A stretch of DNA of 64,000 nucleotides from NCBI RefSeq assembly GCF_000143415.4, contig NW_003314335.1, positions 712,113 through 776,112 of the forward strand, read 5' to 3'. The DNA comes from Selaginella moellendorffii. Lineage: Eukaryota; Streptophyta; Lycopodiopsida; Selaginellales; Selaginellaceae. The position numbers were made by a program, and so were the translations under genes. A model generated the notes under the pieces. It was given only the letters and a program-made list of their open reading frames with translations. It searched no databases and was not told the DNA's origin. This document shows positions 47,043 to 58,638 of this stretch, one piece after another (the stretch's first letter is position 1; each line of letters starts with the position of its first letter).

Positions 47043-50000
47043 TCACCTTGAAATAAAATACATTAGAAACTTAGTAATGGAATATTCATGAATCTCACCT
47101 TGAACCCGGGTTATGAATGCTCTTGCTACATCTCTTGCATGGTCTGGCAAGGTGATGGTGGCACTCTGCTTCCGCATCCAACCATGCACAACATTATCCA
47201 CCGATATGCTCATGCTGGGATCCCTTGGATTCAGCACCCATCTCTTTTCTAGGCAATCCTTCGTATATCCGGAACTTGGCTTGAACCACTCCACAGTTAC
47301 ATTGAAGGAGTTAGTTTCCGCATCCTCCTCTGCATCAGTGATGCAGCGCCCCACCCATATCATTTGTTTTTTATTACTGGGTCTGACAAGCACGACCATT
47401 CCTTTGCAGACCTGTACTGGATTGAATGCTGAATCCGGCTTCTTGTTCCTCGGCCCACAATAGTGATCCTCAACATCGTTATCTGTCACTGCATTTCCAG
47501 AGGACATTGTTCCGCTACTATCTGGTGCTCTGGGTTCTGGCCAAAATGACTCTTCCAATTCTTCATATACAACCGGCCCATTTTGGATAGCAGATATAAT
47601 CTTCTCCCAGTATTCGAGCAAAGGCTTGCACCTCTGAAAATAGGATTCTCCACCAAACACCAACCCCCTCTTCCAGAAGGCAATATGCTGTCTAATCCCG
47701 GCCACTATACTTTCCTGGTCTTTGAGTCCATCTGGGTGCATCGGCCGTGGGGAACCCTGAGGAATCATAGGTTCCCCAGTTATGGGATCTCTCTTGAAGA
47801 GTTCAATGCCGTCCACTGGCAGCCACACTGTGTCCCATTCTCTCATCTTGTATCTCATTACTGGAGCACCGTCACACATACTGAAATGAAGCTGAAGAGG
47901 CTTGGAGTGGCCAATCAGCGTTTCAGATCCGTCCTTGATGTAGCCTCTTACAAACCCCTTAAAGTCTGGAACCTCTGTCAGAAGTGCAGCTTCAATAGTG
48001 CCTTTGATGCAATTTTGGAATTCATCGTAGAGTTGTGGGAGGGTGAGGACATTGGATCGCCGGAGGGACTCTGCCAGGTGACTGAACATGGCATCAACGT
48101 CTTCATGAGTGTGCCCAACCATGAGAAAGCCAAGTGTAACCGTTTCAAATATGCCTTTGGCAACAAGCATCGCCAAGTACGCGAAGACGTACATGTTTTT
48201 GTTCTCACTGCCAGCATTGTCTGTTTGGAGCAGAAGATGGGGTGGAAGGCCACATCGGCCGCAAGAACTTCCTTGAGATTCTACTTCGTTTGGATGAGGC
48301 TGTGCATTCACCGGGTGACCAGCCTCGTCGGAATGGCATGAGGCCTCACGTGATAACCCTACAATCTGACGGCCAACATATTCACTGGGATGGCATGGGG
48401 CCCCACGCGATACTGCAAGCCTTTGCTCCTCCTCCAGCTGAACCCTGTATGGGGTTCGATCGACAAGGGCCTTATGCAAGGGTTGGCCGTTCAGCTCAGT
48501 CTGCGCACTTTGCAGAGACCTTAAGTGTTTTGCTAGGGACGCAATCATCATGTTCGCACCCCCGCCACCCCATAGAGGTACAAAGAAGTTCCCATAGTTC
48601 TGGGCACCATGCCCATGAGCGATTATGCCAAACAGAGACACAGGCAGTTGCATGGATGAAGAGATTGCCTTGGGGGCAGGATTGAGTCGAGGTAAGCACG
48701 TCTTTTTCTGGTCCATTTTGTCGTGGATGATGCAGAGGTAAGAGTCAGGTCTCTCCATGGAGAGAATCTTGTTATGATAATATGCAGTCCTGCAGCTTCT
48801 CTGCTCGATGTTGTGGTCGAGCCGCCTTCTAACCAACGTCTCTCGCTCTTGAGCGGTGCAAGAATTCTTCGACAAAGCCATTTTGATAGCAGTGCACTCG
48901 TCACACTTTGAAAAGTTGGAGTACTTTCCTATACTCACATCCCTGAACCCGTTGCTCCACAATCTACTAAATCTAGATTGGCTCAGCTTCCTGTAGCCAT
49001 TACTCTGGAGTTCCCGATTCACATCTTCCAATATGGCCCCCTTGGTATACATGGAAGGGAGAACTCGTTGGGTGTCTCGTGTTCCATCTTCCAAGAGGCG
49101 GGTTTTATGTGGTTGCTGCTCGCTACATGTTTCGACAAACCTCTTGAAGATTGCCTCTCCATATACAACATGACCCCTGGTTTTGTGCGCACCGTCGTTC
49201 CCATGGACTGCCTGTTGAACCCTTTGTTCCTCGAACTCAGTTTTGATTCTGTAGAATGTGGTTCGAGGGACTCCATAAATGATTCTCTATGCCTTCATGC
49301 AGACCAAACCCTTCTGGAAGACCATGCCCCCCACCTGATATTCTGAAGCATCAACAGATGACCGTAATGCCTCATACACAAAATTGCGAGCTGCCTTCCA
49401 GGACAATGTCTTGTATCTTGCTCTCTCCTCTTCAATAGCATCCCAATCAGCATGTTGACAGCACCTCCTCTTGCAACAAGCAACTGTCGAGACCATTCGA
49501 ACCTCCATCGCCATTTTCTGCTTTTTCGGTTCGTTGCTTAGATCCCTTTGGCTGCGCTTTAGGAAGGTGTACTTTCTTTTCCCATGAAGAGATGTTCTGT
49601 CATCAGTTGTAGTGGTGTTTGATTGTGAATCCTTCACATTCTCAAACACTAAGTGCCTCAATTTCCACCGCACAATGCTTCCAATAGTCAGACTGTTTTC
49701 TTTTGTGTCAACAACCTCTAAAATCGCAACTCCAATATCATCCCAGCCCAATTCTTGATTAGCAACCGCATCTCTTGGATCGACAACTGTGGCTAAGCCC
49801 TCAGCTACCACCTCCCCTTCGGGGTTGTTTAGAAACACCTTCGCCTGAATCCATGTAGCACGGTTCTTAAGATCCACGGAGGGAACATGCGTCGCACTTG
49901 CGCTGTCCCCAACATCTGCTTTCTTCTGAAGATTTTTCAAGGCAACAACAACATTTACCCCGACGACCATCTCTCCTCGTTCAATAGCGACCACATTCCC

Positions 50001-50153
50001 ATCGAAGACAGTCTCTACTGATACAGCAGCATTGCCTTCCCCAAGCTTTTGACAGTGTATAACAAAGTTCCAATCCATAGACACAAGGGTCCCTTTTGCA
50101 ACTCTCTTCCCACCATTCAAAATGTAAACCTTTTCCCCAACCCTGAAGGCCAT
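47043..50153 (-). pseudogene. DDE-like transposase (DUF7869-type), one in-frame stop
   Basis: Reads from MAFRVGEKVYILNGGKRVAK (50153). The N-terminal 190 residues include Tudor/SH3-like barrels, then a basic linker (KRKYTFLKRSQRD) and a Cys motif (CCKRRCCQ). A single TAG at 49287-49289 interrupts. The same frame continues as RIIYGVPRTTFYRIKTEFEE, SRFSRLWSNGFRDVSIGKY, KCDECTAIK, CIIHDKMDQKKTCLPRL, LLLQTDNAGSENKN and FLMVGHTHEDVDAMFSHLAE. The acidic residues in HDKMDQ, TDNAGSENKN and GHTHED are good candidates for a D-D-E/RNase H triad. The C-terminal part (WFKPSSG, ERKWVL-like) may splice on at about 47110 (ITRVQ then GTGAGA). About 80 residues before LPPHLLLQTDN carry two palindrome copies and look like an insertion or unspliced introns. 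The family assignment is from memory. Confidence 0.6.
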
Positions 50154-53045
50154 TCTGAAAGTGCAGAAAAGAAGTTAAGACCATAAAAAAAATGATTGGA
50201 GAATGGCCTAAATCATAACATACCAAACAACCTCAATAGCATGAGGCCGCCATTATTCAAACATGCTATTGACACCCACGTGAAATTTCGCATTCACAAA
50301 ATTGGCATGAGGCCTCATGCCATCTTGATATACACACAGCTGCAGGCAAGTAAAAACATACATGACAATACGCTAGCCATGAAATTGCAAGGGCCCAAGA
50401 TGGCATGTGGCCTCATGCCATTTCTAAATGTGGTCCTAAGCCATTCCATGGTGAACATACCAGGAAGCACAAGTGCCGAATATCAAGAGGAAGCGGTAGC
50501 CACACCAAAGACAGTGCCACTCGCAACACCGCAACTACTTGTAGTGCCGCTCGCAACACCGCAACTGCTCGTAGCGCCGCTCGCACAAACTGCCACTCGC
50601 ATAAACTGCCGCTCGCAATGGCGCTCGCAATGCCGCAACCGCTCGTAGACGCATAAACCACAGCCCACAACGCCGCTTACACAAGCAGCGCTCACTGCGC
50701 TCAGTGGAACCAAGAACACGGCGCACAAAAATGATAGACCTAGGAATGAGTTCGAGAATTCAAAAATAACACACGCTTGAACGTCACATAAAATCCTCTG
50801 ACAAACCAGATCTTATGATTCCTTTGACAAATTTCAAACTGAGTAGCTTCTAGACTTTGCTGTCAGAGGTTGAACTTTGTCACATCATGTCCTTGCCTCG
50901 ATCCAGCTGTGCCATGTCAGTGATTCGAACTTTGCCATGCCATGTCAGCGATTCGCGCCAAGATTATTCGCCGTGTAAAGGAATAATTATGCTGTGTGTG
51001 TACGTCCATTTATGGCAATATAAGGCCACACGCCATTCAAAGAATAATGCTAGTCGAGCATTTTTTGGTGCATTTTTGGGTTCAAAATTGCATGAGCCCA
51101 CACGCTATAAAGTTTACCTGTACCAAAAATAGAAACAGCTTTATTTACTTGGGAATTTAAGTGGTTGAGGCATTTTTAAACTTACAAACACATGCCCTAC
51201 TTACATTCCTTTGGTTGCTTAAAATTCAAAAATATTATAAACCTTTCTTTTTGCATTTTCAATGTTTTCAATTATGGTTTTTGATTTTCGCAGGACCAGC
51301 CTAGTAATCTATTTGCATCCCGTCATGTTTATAGCTAGCTTTTGTTTGTCCCCTTCGCTAGCCTGAGATACATCTGCTCGGCATTTGCCTCTTACAGCAT
51401 TTGCCCAGAAAGGGCATCTTTCTTCACGCAGCATTTGCCACATGTTTAGGGTTTAGGGTTTAGCAATTCAGTAGCTTGATAAACATGCAAATACAGAACT
51501 TGATGCAAAATCCTTTGATATATCACAATGCCCCTAGGACCATAACACATTTCAATAGAGAGGGTCCTTTCATTTCATAACTCCTTACGTAGATCTTGGT
51601 GAAACCAGAGTTAGTGAAGTTAGTTTCTTGTGATCCCACATCTGATTGTGATGTCCCTTTGCAGTGTCGATGGAAAGGTCAATGCACACCAAACTGTAAA
51701 ATCTTGGAGCAAAATAACGGTCGGATCTATGGCAAATGCCCCTGAAACATTGTAAGGCTCGTGTGGTCTCATGTGGTGTCCGATCGAGATGCTTCTTTGC
51801 AGAGTCATCAAGAAAGACATTGTATACCATTCTGTAAAATCTAGTTGCGATCTAACGGTTGGATCTCCAGAAAACTCAAAAAAATCTCGCGCATGTTAGA
51901 ATATCCTAGGAATATACTCCTATGTGCCCCTGAAAATGGCATGCGGCCCCACGCCATTCAAGAGATAACGCCAGATGACGCCGAGAATTTTTTGGTGCAT
52001 TTTTTGGGTTCAAAATTGCATGAGCCCACACGCTATAAAGTTTATCTTTGCCAAATAGAGAAAAGTTTATCTGTGTCATGTGAGGTAGTTACAGTCCTTT
52101 GTGCTCGACATCTGCCTCTTGCAGCATTTGCACTGAAAGGGAATTTTTCTCCATTTAGCATTTGGCCTTAAAACTGGCATGCGCCCACACGCCATTCAAG
52201 GAATAACGCCACAGGAGGCCTGGATTTTTGGGTTTAAAATGTTTAGGGTTTTTTGGGTTTTTTCAAAATATTTTGGGTCCAACGTTTTTTGGGTTTCTTT
52301 GCTTCAAAATTGCATGAGCCCACACGCTATAATATTGATTTGAGAGAAAAATAGAAATAGATAGAATTTCTTTATTTAGCTGAACATCTGCCATTTTTGG
52401 AAATACAAGATGCTTTGGAATATCCAATCATGCATGGTATAAATATAGCGAGGGTATTAAATGATATCCCAATCATGATCTTTCTTTTGGATTTCGCGTG
52501 CATGCAGTCCGAGGAATGATGACGTTGCGGATTTCTTTTGGATTTTGCGTGCTTGCATGTGCGCGGCAATCCAGAAATTAATGGTGGCGCCCAAGTCCGA
52601 GGAATGATGACGTGGTGGGATTACCAACCGTTGTGACATTTCGCGCGTGTGAGGTTAGGTTTTGCATTTTGCTTCGTACTCGCGCTCGCGCTCGCATCAC
52701 ACTCGCGCTCCCGCTCGCATCGCGCTCCCACTCGCGATCACGCTCACTTCTCTACAGGTTTCTCGTGTGCATCGGCGTCCACTCGCGCTTGCATCACACT
52801 CGCGCTCGCATCGCGCTCGTGTGCATCGGCGTCCACTTCAAGACACACCCAGTTTGTAACTTCGCCGCCAACTCCGCCGCTCACTCCGCCACCCACACGC
52901 AGCCCACTTGGCGTCCTGGGAGATTTCAGCGCCACTCTCCAACTGTAAGTGGCAGAGTAGCCTTGCTGCTACGATCCGCTGCACACACAGTGCACATTCG
53001 CCAGCGAGTCCAGCCTCGATTGTCACAGCCTCCATTCGGCTTCAA
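50154..53045. other. Noncoding centre of the DNA transposon with internal repeats
   Basis: No convincing gene; it separates the divergent transposase and ParB-FCP1 genes and must hold their promoters. Contents: a GC-rich CGCAACACCGCAACT/GCCGCTCGCA minisatellite at 50510-50700; a TTCAAAATTGCATGAGCCC module three times (about 51081, 52009, 52302); a CATTTGCC...AAAGGG module at 51380-51430 and 52100-52145; a diverged 100-bp tandem pair at 51600-51740 and 51750-51880; and an ACTCGCGCTCGCATC-type minisatellite at 52676-52830. Confidence 0.7.
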
Positions 53046-56000
53046 ATGGTAAGTCTTTTAGGCCAAGTAGAAAATGGCATGAGGCCACATGCCATTCAGT
53101 AGCAACATTGGCATGCACCGATTGGGCTCTCGAGTGCAGTCCGGTTACAGATGGCGTGTAGCCTCACGCCATCTTAGGATGCAGCCTCAAGACATCTGAT
53201 GCAGTGGTGAATGGCGTGTGGCCTCACGTTATTTCCAGCTGCTAGCTTTTCATCTGTCAGCTCTAATTGTTGTGCATTTCTGAACAGGCGAGGAATTGCG
53301 TTCTTCTTCCAGCCACTGTCAATGTGGATGCAGAGAAGGGGGAGGAGCTCACCAGTTGGACTTTCGGGATGGAAGGCGAGGATCTGATGCTGTACAACAC
53401 AAATGGTGGGAGAAAAGAATGCATGGGGATCCTCATCCAAGTGACAGACACTCCATGCAGTTCCATGCAAGAATATGGACTGGCACTTGTGGTAGAGACA
53501 GCGTCCGCCTTCAAGATCCACCTTGCACATCCTAGCGGCTTCCCGGAGGGGGGCAGCGGCTATGAGGAATTCCTAGAGGGAGCTAGGGAGAGGTTGTCCA
53601 GGAGGCCCACAATTTCAAAGACGTTGTGGGTCTATGAAGATCACATGGAATCCACGGACCTCACCTACGGCGATGTTCAAAAACTATATTCCAACATTGA
53701 GCCGTTGAGAGTGCCTCCAGTTCGCGAAGCGAAGGGGAAGGGGGTCGATCTGGAAACTACCCCGAAGCAGAAAAGGGTGGTCAAGCTCAAGCCGACGTCC
53801 GACTCTGCTGCTCCAAAAAAGAAGCTACTCAGTGATGCCATTGCCTCGGGTTCGAACACTACACCCACCAAAAAGAAGAGCCGCAAAGAGCAGAAAGAGC
53901 AAGAAGAGGCAGCAAAAATCGTCGCAGATAATAGTACTTGTTATTATTCCAACAAAGTATATACAATCGACGTGAGCCGTATCGACATCCAAAGCAAATA
54001 CAACCACAGGCTAGTATCTGATGAGTGGGTGGAGAAACTGAAGCAGAAGATGCTGGCAAGTCCAGTAACACCCGACATCGCAGACGTGATCCCCTACTAC
54101 CGAACAATGAAGGGCGAGACGAGGTTTCCAGACTTGATCAATAGGAAGGTGTTGGACGATCAGAACATCCGGTTCTATGCCATCTCCGGGCAGCATTCTA
54201 GCTTGGCGATGCAACAGATAGTTGTGGATATTATGGTGGGCAAGGAGGTGAAGAAAGTCTTCAAGACAAGAGTTGTCCGCCTGATAAAAGGCAACTCGCC
54301 CCTCCGATCTATCATATACATCTCCCACGCGCAGAATGTCAAGCAAGAAACGTTGACATAAACGTGCTACAAATCGGGTCTGCATGAGACATTGGCACGA
54401 ACACGGAAGCTCTGGGTTCAACTGAAGAAGCCACAAAAACCAGGACAAGGACGTGCACTAGCAACTAGCGCCTGGCAGGTAAGCCTCGTTGCATGTGGCA
54501 TAGCATGTGGCCTCACGCCATTTCCATTGCAGGAATTCTCGAGTCTTCTCTCGAAAACACTGGGGGTCAATGACACACTCAGCATCCATAACATTCTACT
54601 CGCGACAAAAGTTGTTTTTGACAAATGGGTAGATGTGCTGAGGAGGTACCATGACAGGGAGTTGCTAAACTCAATGGGTGTGGAGGACGGCCGGAAGCCC
54701 AATGATTTGAAGCTCAACACCTTGCGTTTCTCGTGGTCTCTAGACGACGACGACCTTCTGACAGTGGCTAATGCTCTTCTACGTGGTGAGGTAGTCTTCA
54801 ACAAGACCAAAATGACTCCCGGCCATATTGTGACATACGAGGACTTGTGCACGACTCTGAGAGCTCGTGCGCTATTGAAGGATTGGATCTTCAAGCAAGT
54901 GGCCGTGGAGAGGGTGAGCATCGACACCACGCAAGAGATGATGGAAGAGTTGGAGTTGTCAAATGAAGACATCGACGAGTACGTGAAGGGGGCCCCCAAG
55001 TTCATCGATCTGCTGCAGGATGCCACGAAAAGTAAAGCTGAGAAGTTGGATCAGTATCCAAATTTCATTAAGAGGGATGTCGACCGCCGGCTTCAGAAAC
55101 AGCTCGACCCCGCAGCAGAGGCCTATCGAGAACCTTACCGGGTATACGTGAATTCGGATGAGGATCAAAGGTGGAGGAGCATCGTTTCCCGCGGAGATGA
55201 GCAAGTCAAGAACATCTTTTGTGTGATGGACTTCACAAACGAAGAGATCACTCATGCAGACGAAGTCAGCTCCATCATTGACTTAATGGTGGGACTTGCG
55301 GAGGTGGAATCTTCAGTCCACTATATGATCTACGACTCCGAATCCTATCACAAGTTCTGGAAGGCCTTGAACGAGGTGAAGGCTTGGTTGAAAGGCAAGG
55401 AGATGTAGGAGATCCATGGGATAATGGCTAAGAAGAAGATACCAACGAATGTCTGCATCTTCACACTCGCCCTTGTTATTGGTCCTGCAGCAGAGTGGGA
55501 CTGGAGTGACTTCCCAGATTCGTTCGACAAGGCCGATCGAATTGATCTGAGGGAGGTCAATTTACCCGTGCCTGAGGAACTGAAGACGGCTATGGAGCTT
55601 TCGAATCCAAAGAAAGCTCCAGGTGCAGCATGGGAAATGCTCAGCTGGGTCTTCAACGCAATAGCGGGTGACTCCAAGGGCAAATGCGTTGTCGAGTACA
55701 ACTGTGGCGGACTATTCTTTCGAGCCGCACTACTCAAGGGTGTCCCGTGTGTTGCGGTGACAAACTCCATTGAAGAGGTGACTTCAATGGAGCATATAAT
55801 TACAGTTGCCAAAGAAAAACAGTATCTTCTCTACGAACCTAGTGAGTACGCACTTTAAGTTTAAATGTTATCTCACAAGCTCTGTATGCAGGAGCGTGGC
55901 CACCCCCAGATGCTGAAACGGCGTTAACAGCTACTGATGTTAGGCCGAGCTCACAACCTGCACAAGGTAAGGTCACGTGAGGCCTCACGCCATTTTGATT

Positions 56001-58401
56001 ATAGATCGTTGTGAATATTCAGACACGAGGACTGAAAAGCGCACTGGTGGCGCGTCGAAGAAGGACAAACAGAAAGGCAATAGGAAAAAAGGAGGTACAA
56101 ATTATATTTGCAATGGCGTGTGGTCTCATGCCATTCCTTGTAGGAGACACTTCTTCAAAGGCAAAACAGGCAAGCATCAGCCAAGCTCAAACTGACAGTG
56201 GTCATAAAAAGCGAAAGCACGTTGGACAGTCGTCGGGATCAGAGGCGTTTGATTTGAAAAGGAAGAAGGGCAACGAAAAGATGATAGGTAATGCCTCGCG
56301 GTTATGGCGTGTGTGCTCATGCCATTCATTGCAGATCAAGGGCTGAGTGAAAGGAGCCAGTCACCACCTCCTGACTCAGATTCCTATGGCGGACTCCCCT
56401 TCCCCAATCTCAATGGAGAGGTACAATGGATAAGGGATGCTTTTCAAGTCAGGGCCACATTTTTCTCATCTCGTCGTTTTTGAAGGGTGCAAGAACGTGC
56501 AGAAACCATGTTAAGACAGTCGGGTGAGGATACGGTCCTAGGTCAAGCACTAAAACAGGCTATGGATGTCTTGTATTTTGAGATGGAGACTCGGCCAGAT
56601 GATTTTCCCAAGATGGTCCTGGAAGAACAAGCCATCCAGCCTGAGCAGCCTATGGAAGAAATGCAGGAGGGGGATGAGGAGCCAGAGAAAGATAATGAGC
56701 AGGAAGAGCAAAAGGATGAAGAGGAGGACAAAGAAGAGGAGGACGAAGAAGAGGAGGACGAAGAGGACTTGGATGGTCCTCACAATGGTGACGATCACAA
56801 TAACGACGATGACGATAATGACGACGATGGCCAGCCTGAGGTGGCCAAAGAGCAGCGGAGGAAGGTCATACAAGACAAACCATCAGGTAAATAATAGTAC
56901 ATCCATTCCTAACCTTTTATCATTTCTAACATTGTCCATGTAGGTCGCAGAAGAAATGAATTAAGATACAAACTCTAGCCTTTAGTGTCGAGGAAGGATA
57001 GTGCCAAGCAAGGGTCGAAACGTATGTCCAATCCTTCAGAATCAGCAGTGCGCCCAAGTGATATCGGTCCTAGTTCCTCAATAGCAGTTGATGGTAAATA
57101 CAGTATAGTCGATTCAATGTGCTAATGAGTTTGTTTTTAGTAGCCAGTAGGGAGGATACCATCTCAATCGAAGGGAGATATTTGGACATGCATATGGATC
57201 CGCCAGTGGACTCTACTTGCCTGCAAGAGTCATCAGAGCTGGTGGAGGCTACTATCCATATCAACGCCAAGCAAGCTGACCACGCTCCACTTGATGCTGC
57301 CCATACCATTGAGTCAATCTTGTCCACGTATCCAACTGACGGTGACCAAGCGCCATTGGACCCGCATGAGGCCGCCCCAGCCGCCGAGCCGGTCATATCC
57401 TCATTTCCAACGGACTCAACGTGTGCCCAATCGTCTGACTACGCGCTGTTGGAACCTCCCTACACCGCCCCTGCTGCCTGTTCGGTCATGTCCACTTTGC
57501 CAACGGAGGCACCAGCTGAAATGGCGTGTGATCACACGCCATCGGAACCACCCCATGCCACTGTTGAGCCAATTGTACCAGAGTCTACAGCTGAAATGGC
57601 ATGTGCCCACACGCCATCGGATGCGATTGACCCCACATTGCAGAGGAGAGTATTTCCGCCCTTCACGTTTCCTCGACCAAAACCCTCTGAACGACCATCG
57701 GGAGCACCATTCGCTAATATTGTAGATGGTAAAATTGACTTGTACCATTTTTTATGCTGACGCATTTCATTTCAGAGTCACGGCGAAAGTACTGTATCGT
57801 TTTTGATCTGAACGGTGTCCTTTTCTCCCATGAGCGTGGCTCGTCCTCGAATGTCACTGCACCCTCCAAAGCCTGCGGTCGCAAGTTGGTCAAAAGAGAC
57901 AGATTCACATTAATCACACGGGAGAAACTGCGGGATCTAATAATGACCATGCGACACTTAAAACAGAGGGCCGGGTTCAATTTGCAATTGGGAGTTTGGA
58001 CATCCATGATGCGCCACAATGCATTAATGTTGCTATAGATGATGCACGATCAGACGCGAGTAATATTACCATTTGACTTTCTCCTAACGCAAGAGGATTG
58101 CTTGACTATGGTCCATGTGAGGGGTAGCAAGCCCATCTTCATCAAGCCAGAGGCTGTAGTGATGAACCGGACCGCTAGGTCAAGTGAAATCCTCATCATC
58201 GATGACTCGCCGATTAAAACTGCAGCGAACATGCACACATATGCAGTGCACCCCATCTCTTGCAGTATGGAAACTAGGGAGAAGAAACCGTATGTTCTAG
58301 GGGACCTTGCAAAACGGCTTGAAGCGATGGTGATAGAGAACCGGCCAGTCCAGGAGGTGGCTGCAGAAATCAACCAAATGGCAGATGGAACGGTATATTA
58401 G
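53046..58401 (+). pseudogene. Long multi-intron gene fusing a ParB-like domain to an FCP1/SCP-like phosphatase domain
   Basis: The start codon 53046-53048 is followed at once by an intron. In-phase exons: 53288-54478, 54533-55841, 55892-55966, 56005-56094, 56144-56287, 56335 onward (end unresolved), about 56486-56886, 56944 to about 57093, then exons ending 57728 and running 57776-58401. Nearly all later introns are phase 1. The N-terminal half includes IRFYAISGQHSSLAMQQIVV and ISHAQNVKQE, resembling ParB/sulfiredoxin-fold domains. Middle exons are basic (KKDKQKGNRKKG) then very acidic (EEDEEEEDEEDLDG). The C-terminal part has FDLNGVLFSHERG, VWTSMMRHNA, FDFLLTQEDC and ILIIDDSPIKTAANM, typical of FCP1/NIF HAD phosphatases, though the usual DxDxT reads DLNGV. 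Isolated in-frame stops: TAA 54359, TAG 55406, TAG 56976, TAG 58036. No frameshift was seen. Confidence 0.6.
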
Positions 58402-58473
58402 AAGCCATTTGATCGAACAGACACCAGTCATCATTTATGGCATGTATATTGTCTAGCCAAGCACTATCCGCAT

Positions 58474-58638
58474 CTCCATAATCTGCTCAACCGGATGGGT
58501 TCTTCGACCACTGAACATGAGCGTGGACGTATTAGAGAAGAGATGGCATTACTATTGGGTTTAAATCCTGATAGTGTGGAGAGTGATGAAATTCCAAGAT
58601 TATTGTATAGGCGTTGGAGGCAAAAAATAACAGTCTGA
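58474..58638 (+). CDS. Possible terminal exon downstream of the phosphatase domain
   Basis: After an acceptor-like TTGTCTAG the frame reads AKHYPHLHNLLNRMGSSTTE, EEMALLLGLNPDSVESDEIP and RLLYRRWRQKITV, ending at TGA 58636-58638. The text is protein-like and ends cleanly, but the splice link to the preceding exon is not in phase with the obvious donor. It could be an alternative last exon. Confidence 0.3.
   Translation, partial: LHNLLNRMGSSTTEHERGRIREEMALLLGLNPDSVESDEIPRLLYRRWRQKITV

Noticed and set aside
47583-48685. Plus-strand frames opposite the transposase
   Set aside because: Antisense shadows of a frame with recognisable motifs.
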